A model generated the notes under the pieces. That model was not told where the DNA came from, searched no databases, and saw only the letters and a list, made by a program, of their open reading frames with translations. The position numbers and the translations under genes are program-made. Below are positions 1 through 5,964 of a stretch of DNA of 6,301 nucleotides, one piece after another (position 1 is the first letter of the stretch; every line of letters starts with the position of its first letter). Source of the stretch: Lutispora sp. (GTDB lineage Bacteria; Bacillota; Clostridia; Lutisporales; Lutisporaceae); assembly GCA_030834765.1 (NCBI GenBank), contig JAUQXG010000007.1, forward strand, positions 1-6,301, in the 5' to 3' direction.

Positions 1-111
1 AATTTTGAATATGGAATAAAATTTATAAATATTACGGAATTTGACAGAAACACATTAATGAAATTCATATTTGAAGAGCAGCGAAAATTGATTAAAAAGG
101 GACTGGTTTAA
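1..111 (+). CDS. PilZ-domain flagellar brake protein (YcgR/MotI-like), C-terminal end only
   Basis: This reading frame is open from the window edge to a TAA at 109-111 and gives the last 36 residues of a protein. The fragment begins with a strand-like segment (YGIKFINI) and ends in a basic amphipathic helix containing FIFEEQRKLIKK. That pattern, a final beta strand followed by a helix with a Gln-Arg pair, is typical of the C-terminus of PilZ domains in YcgR-type proteins. Family knowledge: PilZ proteins bind cyclic di-GMP, and YcgR/MotI slow the flagellar motor by contacting stator or switch proteins. The binding motifs (RxxxR and D/NxSxxG) would lie upstream and cannot be seen, so ligand binding is unverified. 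A YcgR-like gene next to the chemotaxis genes is common in clostridial flagellar operons, which supports the call. The stop codon directly abuts the cheB start codon. The assignment rests on a short tail and on context. Confidence 0.68.
   Translation, partial: NFEYGIKFINITEFDRNTLMKFIFEEQRKLIKKGLV
97..102 (+). promoter_or_regulatory. Ribosome binding site of cheB, inside the preceding gene
   Basis: AAGGGA lies 9 bases before the ATG at 112 and inside the last codons of the PilZ gene. It supports ATG 112 as the cheB start and suggests that cheB translation is coupled to termination of the upstream gene. Confidence 0.6.
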
Positions 112-1203
112 ATGATTGATATAGATAATAAAAAAATTAAAGTATTAGTGGTTGATGATTCTGCCTTTATGAGAAAAATTATTTCTGATATATTAAATTC
201 AAATGATAAAATTGAAGTATTGGATACTGCGCGTAATGGAATCGAAGCAATAAGTAAAGCAATAAAATTAAAACCTGATGTAGTGACATTAGATATAGAA
301 ATGCCTATAATGAATGGATTAGAGGCATTACCTGAAATAATTAAGGTAGTACCTACAGCAAAAGTCATTATGTTTTCCAGCACTACTAGAAAAGGTGCTG
401 ATGAAACCATTAAAGCACTAGAATTAGGTGCAGTTGATTTTATCACAAAACCTAGCGGAACAATTCTTAATATTAAAATTGAAGATATTAGAGAACAGAT
501 AATTAATACAGTTATTCAAGTTGCTTATTTAACAAAGAAAAGTAACAATTCATCGGAAGTAAAAAAATTAATATATAAACCTAATCATGTCGAAAAAACT
601 TTTAATAATTTGATAGATGGAAAAAGAGCAAAATATATTGTAGCAATTGGAACCTCAACAGGCGGACCAAAAGCTTTACAAGATGTAATTCCATATATAC
701 CAGAGGATGTTCCTGCTGCATTTTTAATCGTACAACATATGCCACCAGGATTTACTAAATCTTTAGCAGCTAGATTGAACAATCTTTCTAAAATAACTGT
801 CAAAGAGGCAGAGAATGGTGATATACTTGAATTAGGTACTGCTTACATAGCTCCTGGAGATTACCATATGGTAATCAATAGGACAGGCTTAGATGACCAT
901 GTAATTTCTTTAAATAGTGGTGCTCCTGTTTCAGGGCATAGACCCTCGGTTAATGTAATGATGGAATCTGTATCAAAAATCGAAAATAAAAATTTAATTG
1001 CAGTAATGATGACTGGAATGGGCAGTGATGGTAGTGAGGGAATGAAAAAAATTAAAATGACAGGCGGTAAAACAATCGCACAGGATGAAGAATCCTGTGT
1101 GGTATATGGCATGCCAAAGACAGTAGTGAATGCTGGAATTGTAGATAGTATAGTGCCACTAAACAGAATAGCATCAGAAATAATAAAATATATGGGGGTT
1201 TAG
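112..1203 (+). CDS. cheB: Chemotaxis response regulator protein-glutamate methylesterase/deamidase CheB
   Basis: CheB removes methyl groups from glutamates of chemoreceptors and deamidates receptor glutamines; phosphorylation by CheA activates it. The 363-residue length is normal for the family. Residues 10-125 form a receiver domain: acidic pair D15-D16, phospho-acceptor D61 in TLDIEMPIMNGL, S89/S90, and K113 in the TKPSG motif. A variable linker (about 126-172) leads to the methylesterase domain (about 174-363). The catalytic triad is visible: Ser182 in GTSTGG, His209 in QHMPPGFT and Asp306 in TGMGSDG. The conserved AQDEESCVVYGMP segment is at 323-335. ATG 112 was chosen because it has a ribosome site at 97-102 and places VLVVDDS at the usual distance from the N-terminus. 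The gene starts directly after the PilZ stop and ends 3 bases before cheA. No cheR methyltransferase gene is in the window. All key residues are present, so activity is expected. Confidence 0.97.
   Translation: MIDIDNKKIKVLVVDDSAFMRKIISDILNSNDKIEVLDTARNGIEAISKAIKLKPDVVTLDIEMPIMNGLEALPEIIKVVPTAKVIMFSSTTRKGADETIKALELGAVDFITKPSGTILNIKIEDIREQIINTVIQVAYLTKKSNNSSEVKKLIYKPNHVEKTFNNLIDGKRAKYIVAIGTSTGGPKALQDVIPYIPEDVPAAFLIVQHMPPGFTKSLAARLNNLSKITVKEAENGDILELGTAYIAPGDYHMVINRTGLDDHVISLNSGAPVSGHRPSVNVMMESVSKIENKNLIAVMMTGMGSDGSEGMKKIKMTGGKTIAQDEESCVVYGMPKTVVNAGIVDSIVPLNRIASEIIKYMGV
1194..1198 (+). promoter_or_regulatory. Ribosome binding site that decides the cheA start
   Basis: GGGGG, made by the last cheB codons (Met-Gly-Val), lies 8 bases before ATG 1207. 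A second in-frame ATG at 1213 would be 14 bases away, which is too far for efficient use, so 1207 is preferred. The overlap with cheB suggests translational coupling. Confidence 0.55.
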
Positions 1204-1206
1204 CAT

Positions 1207-3234
1207 ATGGATATGAATCAATATTTAGAGATTTTCATAGAAGAATCTCAAGAACATTTGCAAAGTTTAAACCAATGCCTTTTGGGGTTAGAATCTAATC
1301 CTAATGATATTAACCTTTTAAATGAGATATTCAGAGTAGCCCATACTCTAAAAGGTATGGCTGGAACAATGGGATATACGAAGATTACCGGCCTGACTCA
1401 TGAAATGGAAAATATCCTTGATTTAATTAGGAATGGGAAAGTAATTGTAACTTCGAATATTGTTGATGTATTATTTGAATGTCTTGATTATTTAGAAAAC
1501 TCAATCAACAACATTTCAAATCTAGGTTCTGAGCTTGATACGAATATAGATGACACGAAAAATAAGTTGAAGGCAATATTAAATGGCAAACCCCAGAATG
1601 AATTAAAAACCATTGATATAGTCAAAGAAGAGCCCTCAAATTTAAATTTTAATGAATATGATAGAAATATAATCGTGAAGGCAAATCAACAGGGTTTAGT
1701 AGTCTTATCTATAAAAATTTTTTTAGCAAAAGGCTGCATGTTAAAATCTGCAAGGGCATTTATAATATTTAAAACATTAGAAAGTTATTCTGAGATTTTT
1801 AAATCATCACCTAAGGTAGAAGATATTGAGGATGAGAAGTTTGAAAACAGCTTTGAATTAGCAGTAATTACAAGCGAGCAGATTGAAATAATAAAAAAAG
1901 CATTAGAAGATATCTCTGAAGTAGAAAAGGTTGAAGTGAATGTAGTAAACATAGATAATAATGGAGAGCAGAATGATGAAAACGAAATAAACGAAAAATT
2001 AGAAGATAAAATTATTCAAACAATGAAAATAGAAAATGATGATAAGGATTTGTCAGATGATACCCAAAATAAGAAAGCTAAAATTGGAAAGACTGTTAGA
2101 GTTGACATTGATAGACTTGATAATCTAATGAACTTGGTTAGTGAACTTATTATAATAAAAACAAGACTAGAGGGTATAGGAGCAGATTCTGGCAATCAAG
2201 ATATGAACGAAGCAGTGGAATATCTTGAAAGAATTACAACTAGTTTGCATGATGCAGTTATGAAAGTCAGAATGGTGCCAATAGAAAAAGTATTTAATAG
2301 GTTTCCTAGGATGGTAAGAGATTTATCTAAAGATCTTGGTAAAGAAATTATTCTAAATATGTCTGGAGAAGAAACCGAACTAGATAGAACGGTTATTGAT
2401 GAAATTGGTGACCCGTTAATACATTTAATTAGGAATTCCATTGATCATGGCATTGAAGAAACTGATGAGAGAATTCAAAATAATAAAAACTCAACAGGGA
2501 ATTTATATTTAAGAGCTTATCAAGATGGAAATAGTGTAGTCATTGAAGTGGAAGATGATGGAAGAGGACTAAACGTTGATAAGATTAAGAAAAAAGCTTT
2601 AGAGAAAGGTATTATTTCAAAACAAGATTGGTCTGATTTAGACGATAAAAATTCCATTGAATTAATATTTAGGCCTGGATTCAGCACTGCAGAAATGGTT
2701 TCTGATATATCTGGTCGAGGTGTTGGGCTAGATGTGGTAAAGACTAAAATTGAATCTTTAGGTGGAAATGTTGAAGTTGAAACGGCAAAGAATAAGGGTA
2801 GTAAATTTATAATCAGGCTTCCATTAACGTTGGCTATCATACAAGCTTTATTGGTTAAAGTAGGGGAAGAAAAGTTTGCAATTCCACTCAACGCGATTAA
2901 GGAAATAACCCCCATAAGTGCAAATACGATTAGAAATGTTCAAGGGCAAGAAGTGGTGCTTTATAGAAATAATGTATTGCCCATAATTAGACTTGATAGG
3001 ATTTTAGAAGTGAGCAAAAGCGAGAATCAAATAGACGATGAATTAACAACTGTGGTAGTAAAAAAAGGCGATAAAAATGCTGGCTTTATAGTTGATTCAT
3101 TGATAGGACAGCAGGAAATAGTAATAAAATCTTTAGGAAAGTATTTATCTGGGAGTACGAAGATAATAGCGGGAGCAACAATACTTGGTGATGGACAAGT
3201 GGCATTAATTATTGATTCCAACTCATTAATATAG
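1207..3234 (+). CDS. cheA: Chemotaxis sensor histidine kinase CheA
   Basis: CheA is the histidine kinase of the chemoreceptor array; it phosphorylates CheY and CheB. At 675 residues it has the full five-domain layout. P1 (HPt, about 1-125) carries the phosphorylated His46 in VAHTLKG. P2 (about 150-248), the regulator-docking domain, is followed by a strongly acidic linker (about 250-288). P3, the dimerisation helices, spans about 290-355. P4, the GHKL ATPase (about 355-540), has the N-box around HLIRNSIDHG (406-415), the G1 box DDGRGL (450-455) and the G2 box GRGVGLDV (503-510). P5, the CheW-like domain (about 540-675), begins near LPLTLAIIQALLV and couples the kinase to CheW and receptors. 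It acts at the cytoplasmic face of the membrane. It follows cheB after 3 bases and precedes cheW by 17. I found no well-placed internal start that would make a short CheA lacking His46, as known in enteric bacteria. Confidence 0.98.
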   Translation: MDMNQYLEIFIEESQEHLQSLNQCLLGLESNPNDINLLNEIFRVAHTLKGMAGTMGYTKITGLTHEMENILDLIRNGKVIVTSNIVDVLFECLDYLENSINNISNLGSELDTNIDDTKNKLKAILNGKPQNELKTIDIVKEEPSNLNFNEYDRNIIVKANQQGLVVLSIKIFLAKGCMLKSARAFIIFKTLESYSEIFKSSPKVEDIEDEKFENSFELAVITSEQIEIIKKALEDISEVEKVEVNVVNIDNNGEQNDENEINEKLEDKIIQTMKIENDDKDLSDDTQNKKAKIGKTVRVDIDRLDNLMNLVSELIIIKTRLEGIGADSGNQDMNEAVEYLERITTSLHDAVMKVRMVPIEKVFNRFPRMVRDLSKDLGKEIILNMSGEETELDRTVIDEIGDPLIHLIRNSIDHGIEETDERIQNNKNSTGNLYLRAYQDGNSVVIEVEDDGRGLNVDKIKKKALEKGIISKQDWSDLDDKNSIELIFRPGFSTAEMVSDISGRGVGLDVVKTKIESLGGNVEVETAKNKGSKFIIRLPLTLAIIQALLVKVGEEKFAIPLNAIKEITPISANTIRNVQGQEVVLYRNNVLPIIRLDRILEVSKSENQIDDELTTVVVKKGDKNAGFIVDSLIGQQEIVIKSLGKYLSGSTKIIAGATILGDGQVALIIDSNSLI

Positions 3235-3251
3235 GATAAGGAGGCTAGATA

Positions 3252-3695
3252 ATGGACCTAAGTAATAATATACAACAATTCGTTATTTTTAAATTGGAAG
3301 ATGAAGAATATGGCGTTGATATATTAAAAGTAAAGACAATCGAAAAAATGACAAGAGTTGCACGAGTACCTAAAGCAGCTCACTATGTAGAAGGTGTTAT
3401 TAATCTTAGAGGCGAGGTTGTGCCTATAATAGATTTAAGAAAAAAATTCAATTTACCTAAATCAGTAGAGACTGATAATACAAGGATTATTATAGTTTCT
3501 ATTGAAGATATTACAGTTGGTTTAATTGTAGACTCAGCATCTGAGGTTATTGAAATTCCTAAGGAATTTATTGAAGATACCCCTGAGCTTGTTGGAAACA
3601 TTGACCAAAGTAACATTAGTAGTATAGGAAAAGTAAATGAACGAATTATTATTCTACTGAACATATCCAGAATTCTGAGTACAGTTATTGTATAA
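3252..3695 (+). CDS. cheW: Chemotaxis adaptor protein CheW
   Basis: CheW is the soluble adaptor that joins chemoreceptor tips to the P5 domain of CheA in the signalling array. The 147-residue protein is one CheW domain: strands begin at QFVIFKLEDEEYGVDI (9-24), and the diagnostic VINLRGEVVPIIDLR segment spans 49-63, with Arg53 in the NLRG motif used for receptor and kinase contacts. The second subdomain has the expected TRIIIV and VGLIVDSASEVI segments (77-100). There is no fused receiver domain, so this is CheW rather than CheV. The start is secure: AAGGAGG at 3238-3244 sits 7 bases before ATG 3252 and is one of the best ribosome sites in the window. That may raise CheW yield, which would fit its stoichiometric role in arrays (inference). 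It lies 17 bases after cheA and 15 before cheC. Confidence 0.97.
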   Translation: MDLSNNIQQFVIFKLEDEEYGVDILKVKTIEKMTRVARVPKAAHYVEGVINLRGEVVPIIDLRKKFNLPKSVETDNTRIIIVSIEDITVGLIVDSASEVIEIPKEFIEDTPELVGNIDQSNISSIGKVNERIIILLNISRILSTVIV

Positions 3696-3710
3696 GAAGG
3701 AAGTGAAATA

Positions 3711-4334
3711 ATGTCTTTAACAATTGATAATTTAAATAGTACACAAATTGATGTTTTAAAAGAAATTGGAAATATAGGGGCTGGAAATGCAGCAACAGCT
3801 TTATCTAAGATGATATCAAAACGGGTAGATATGGATGTTCCGAAAGTCAATATTTTGGAATTTAGAGACGTAGCTGACTTAGTGGGAGGACCAGAGGCAT
3901 TTGTGGCAGGAATATATTTTAAAGTAAGTGGAGATATCACTGGTAGTATTATGTTCCTTATAGATATAAATTCTTGTAAATTCTTAATTGATATGTTAAT
4001 TGGTGGATTAGATTTTGGTGTGATAGGCGAACAACTAAATGCAATGCAAATTTCTGCTTTGCAGGAAATAGGCAATATATTAGCTAGCTCATATTTGGGT
4101 TCCTTATCATCCTTGACGGGACTTAATATGGTAATTTCCGTACCATCTCTCACTCTTGATATGGCTGGAGCAATTTTAAGTGTACCAGTTATTTTATTTG
4201 GTCAAGTTGGAGACAAGGTATTATTAATTGAAACAGACTTTATAGAAGGCTCAAATCATGTTAAAGGAAATTTTTTCTTAATACCGGATGAAGAATCTTT
4301 TGAAATACTGCTTAAAAGTTTAGGGGTTTTGTAA
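3711..4334 (+). CDS. cheC: CheY-P phosphatase CheC
   Basis: CheC dephosphorylates CheY-P and forms a complex with CheD that links phosphatase activity to receptor modification. The 207-residue length fits stand-alone CheC; the longer FliY, which carries a switch-protein C-terminal domain, is excluded. Both copies of the phosphatase signature (D/S-x3-E-x2-N-x22-P) are present with exact spacing. Site 1 is D14, E18, N21 and P44; site 2 is S115, E119, N122 and P145. The two-site arrangement separates it from CheX, which has one. The start is supported by AAGGAAG at 3697-3703, 7 bases before ATG 3711. The cheC stop is followed by one base and then the cheD start, so the two are probably translationally coupled, in keeping with complex formation. 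CheC is cytoplasmic and associates with CheD, CheY-P and possibly the array. Confidence 0.96.
   Translation: MSLTIDNLNSTQIDVLKEIGNIGAGNAATALSKMISKRVDMDVPKVNILEFRDVADLVGGPEAFVAGIYFKVSGDITGSIMFLIDINSCKFLIDMLIGGLDFGVIGEQLNAMQISALQEIGNILASSYLGSLSSLTGLNMVISVPSLTLDMAGAILSVPVILFGQVGDKVLLIETDFIEGSNHVKGNFFLIPDEESFEILLKSLGVL
4322..4326 (+). promoter_or_regulatory. Ribosome binding site of cheD, inside the end of cheC
   Basis: AGGGG in the last cheC codons lies 9 bases before ATG 4336. With the TAATATG junction (cheC stop, one base, cheD start), this points to translational coupling of cheC and cheD. Confidence 0.55.
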
Positions 4335-4335
4335 T

Positions 4336-4821
4336 ATGGGTGAATTGATTAAAGTAGGAATGGCTGATATGAATTGTACATATCATCCAGGGATATTAAC
4401 TACTTTGGGATTGGGTTCTTGTGTAGGAATATGTCTGTTTGATACTTCAACCAAAATATCAGGGCTAGCGCATATCATGCTTCCAAGCAGTATGCAAATA
4501 AAAAATAATAGCAATGCAGCAAAATTTGCTGATACTGCAATCGTAAAGTTAATACAAGACATGATCAAAATGGGAGCCCATAAGAATAAAATTGTTAGTA
4601 AAATCGCAGGAGGAGCTCAAATGTTCAACTTCAGCGATACAAGCGATATCATGAGAATAGGTGCAAGAAATGTCATTGCAACAAAAGAAATATTAAAGGC
4701 TAATTCAATACCGATTCTATCTGAAGATACTGGTGGAAATTATGGAAGGACTATTGAACTTTATTCAGAAAGTGGTATTTTGTTAATCAAAACAATAGGT
4801 TGTGGGATAAAGCAGATATAG
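4336..4821 (+). CDS. cheD: Chemoreceptor glutamine deamidase CheD
   Basis: CheD hydrolyses specific glutamines of chemoreceptors to glutamates and binds CheC, raising its phosphatase activity. At 161 residues it has typical CheD length. The active-site layout is visible: Thr23, Cys29 in LGLGSCVGICLFD and His46 in LAHIMLPSS, with the same spacing as the Thr21/Cys27/His44 set known from Thermotoga maritima CheD. Other conserved segments are AGGAQMF (91-97), IGARN (108-112) and the late DTGGNYGRTIELY region (131-143). The ATG at 4336 is one base past the cheC stop and uses the ribosome site at 4322-4326. A second, internal Shine-Dalgarno-like site precedes codon 96 (see the separate entry). CheD acts in the cytoplasm on membrane-bound receptors. 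All catalytic residues are present, so function is expected. Confidence 0.97.
   Translation: MGELIKVGMADMNCTYHPGILTTLGLGSCVGICLFDTSTKISGLAHIMLPSSMQIKNNSNAAKFADTAIVKLIQDMIKMGAHKNKIVSKIAGGAQMFNFSDTSDIMRIGARNVIATKEILKANSIPILSEDTGGNYGRTIELYSESGILLIKTIGCGIKQI
4608..4623 (+). promoter_or_regulatory. Possible internal translation start in cheD
   Basis: AGGAGG at 4608-4613 is followed after 7 bases by an in-frame ATG at 4621 (Met96). The spacing would suit initiation and would yield the last 66 residues of CheD without Cys29 or His46. These bases also encode the conserved AGGAQMF motif, so the resemblance may come purely from coding constraint. No direct evidence of use is visible. Confidence 0.2.
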
Positions 4822-4837
4822 GATGGGGTAATTGTAG

Positions 4838-5179
4838 ATGAACACAAATATATTTGAAGATTCGCCTTTTTATCTTGTTGTTTGCGGGGTAATAGGAAAT
4901 TTATTATTAGGAATTATTTTTAAAGTACCATTTGTTATTATAATGATAAGAAGCATTGTTGTGACAATATTATTTTCAATAATTGGCTATTTTATTGCAT
5001 TTATATATAAAGAAGTTAGACTTAGTCAAATTACTAGCGATAATGTACTTCCAAATACAAAAACTATAGATTATACAATACCTCCAATCAGTGACGATGA
5101 GTTTATAAAATACAATGAAGAGGAAGATTTTGTGGAGACAAGCCCTGCCGAATTACATAAATATAAGGCTAGCGAATAG
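4838..5179 (+). CDS. Small two-helix membrane protein of unknown function, between cheD and sigD
   Basis: I do not recognise this 113-residue protein. Residues 1-10 are short and acidic. Residues about 11-30 and 33-57 are strongly hydrophobic and read as two transmembrane helices joined by a tight turn (FKVP), with Arg38 near the start of helix 2. The positive cluster K58/R61 directly after helix 2 suggests that the C-terminus faces the cytoplasm, giving an in-in hairpin. The tail (about 58-113) is polar and rich in acidic residues (SDDEFIKYNEEEDF at 85-98), so it could be a docking tail. There is no cleavable signal peptide and no catalytic motif. GGGG at 4825-4828 lies 9 bases before ATG 4838, and an in-frame TAG at 4835 blocks any longer form. 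It sits 16 bases after cheD and 24 before sigD, so it is probably co-transcribed with both. B. subtilis SwrB is encoded after sigD and has one N-terminal helix, so I do not equate them. Confidence 0.85.
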   Translation: MNTNIFEDSPFYLVVCGVIGNLLLGIIFKVPFVIIMIRSIVVTILFSIIGYFIAFIYKEVRLSQITSDNVLPNTKTIDYTIPPISDDEFIKYNEEEDFVETSPAELHKYKASE

Positions 5180-5191
5180 TTAATTCTTCAT

Positions 5192-5196
5192 GGAGG
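5192..5196 (+). promoter_or_regulatory. Strong ribosome binding site of sigD
   Basis: GGAGG sits 7 bases before ATG 5204 and fixes the sigD start. The 24-base gap before sigD has this site but no recognisable promoter, so sigD depends on transcription from upstream. Confidence 0.7.
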
Positions 5197-5203
5197 TATA
5201 AAA

Positions 5204-5938
5204 ATGGAAATTAACAACTTGTGGGAAAGCTATGCAAAAACCAAGGATTTAAACTTAAGAGAGGAATTAATCATACATTATTTATACCTGGTAAAATATG
5301 TAGCAGGTAGGTTGTTTTCAAGTTACGGCAATAATGTGGAATATGACGACTTGGTTAGTTATGGTGTTTTTGGATTAATAGATGCAATTGATAAATATGA
5401 TTTAAATAGAGGTGTTAAATTTGACACTTATGCTCAACTCAGAGTTAGAGGTGCAATTATTGATCACCTTAGAGAAATTGATTGGCTGCCTAGGTCTGTT
5501 AGACAAAAAGCGAAAGAGCTTGAGAAAGTATATTTTGATCTTGAAAATAAGTTTGGGCGCTCTGTAACGGATAACGAAGTGGCGCAGCATTTAGGAATAA
5601 GTGTAGATGAATTTTTTAAGAAAATTCAAAGTATAACAACTTATTCAATCATTTCTTTGGATGACTTTTTGGATCAAAAGAGAGATATGATAATGGATGA
5701 ACCTGGAATAGGAGGTAGTTTAGATGCTAATATTGAAGAATCTGAACTAGTTGAAGTATTATCAGCAGAAATAAATAATCTCCCTGAAAAAGAAAAAAAG
5801 ATAATATCCTTGTACTATTATGAGGGACTAACATATAAAGAAATTGGTAAGATTATGGGAATATCTGAATCTCGAGTATCTCAACTTCATACAAAAGCCA
5901 TTATAAGGTTAAAAGGTAAACTCAAGAAAGAGTATTAA
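5204..5938 (+). CDS. sigD: Flagellar/motility RNA polymerase sigma factor SigD (sigma-28, FliA/WhiG family)
   Basis: This alternative sigma factor directs RNA polymerase to late flagellar, flagellin and chemotaxis promoters. The 244-residue length is typical. Region 2 covers about 8-100: the core-binding segment YDDLVSYGVFGLIDAIDKYD is at 47-66, and the FliA/WhiG hallmark around YAQLRVRGAIIDHLREIDWL plus PRSVR spans 76-100, covering the -10 recognition helix. Region 3 (about 101-150) includes VTDNEVAQHLGIS. Region 4 (about 193-240) holds a helix-turn-helix, LTYKEIGKIMGISESRVSQL (209-228), for -35 recognition. The short 158-190 linker (PGIGG) is the least conserved part. Start: GGAGG at 5192-5196, 7 bases before the ATG. 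Family members are normally held inactive by the anti-sigma factor FlgM, which is not encoded in the window. WhiG of sporulating actinomycetes is the related alternative, but the chemotaxis context makes the motility role clear. Confidence 0.97.
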   Translation: MEINNLWESYAKTKDLNLREELIIHYLYLVKYVAGRLFSSYGNNVEYDDLVSYGVFGLIDAIDKYDLNRGVKFDTYAQLRVRGAIIDHLREIDWLPRSVRQKAKELEKVYFDLENKFGRSVTDNEVAQHLGISVDEFFKKIQSITTYSIISLDDFLDQKRDMIMDEPGIGGSLDANIEESELVEVLSAEINNLPEKEKKIISLYYYEGLTYKEIGKIMGISESRVSQLHTKAIIRLKGKLKKEY

Positions 5939-5964
5939 CAATATGTTATAAGGCGGGTGTATTT

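Noticed and set aside
41..71. TTGACA hexamer near the end of the PilZ gene as a possible -35 box for cheB
   Set aside because: The nearest -10-like hexamer (CATATT, 66-71) matches only 4 of 6 positions and needs a 19-base spacer; the bases lie inside coding sequence in an AT-rich genome.
1079..1099. Perfect inverted repeat in cheB: CACAGGAT, 5-base loop, ATCCTGTG
   Set aside because: It lies inside codons for the conserved AQDEESCV motif and is not followed by a T-run, so it is not a terminator. Coding constraint or chance explains it adequately.
1357..1740. In-frame Met codons in cheA (M51, M56, M178) as starts for a short CheA
   Set aside because: The purine-rich sites before them are weak or too close to the ATG, and M178 would start in the middle of P2. 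None resembles the known short-CheA start.
2102..2124. TTGACA and GATAAT in cheA as a possible internal promoter
   Set aside because: The spacer is only 11 bases, too short for a sigma-A promoter, and the site is deep within the coding region.
3383..4153. Long open frame of 256 codons on the minus strand across cheW and cheC
   Set aside because: It lies opposite two well-supported genes, and its composition (rich in Ile, Ser and Pro) is that of an antisense shadow. It has no recognisable domain.
5710..5750. AGGAGG followed by ATG 5724 inside sigD as a hidden small gene
   Set aside because: The ATG is out of frame with sigD and reaches a stop after 8 codons. The purine run encodes the Gly-Gly linker of SigD.
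5939..5964. Gap after sigD as the end of the operon
   Set aside because: The 26 bases contain no hairpin or T-run and carry the ribosome site of the next gene, so transcription most likely continues.
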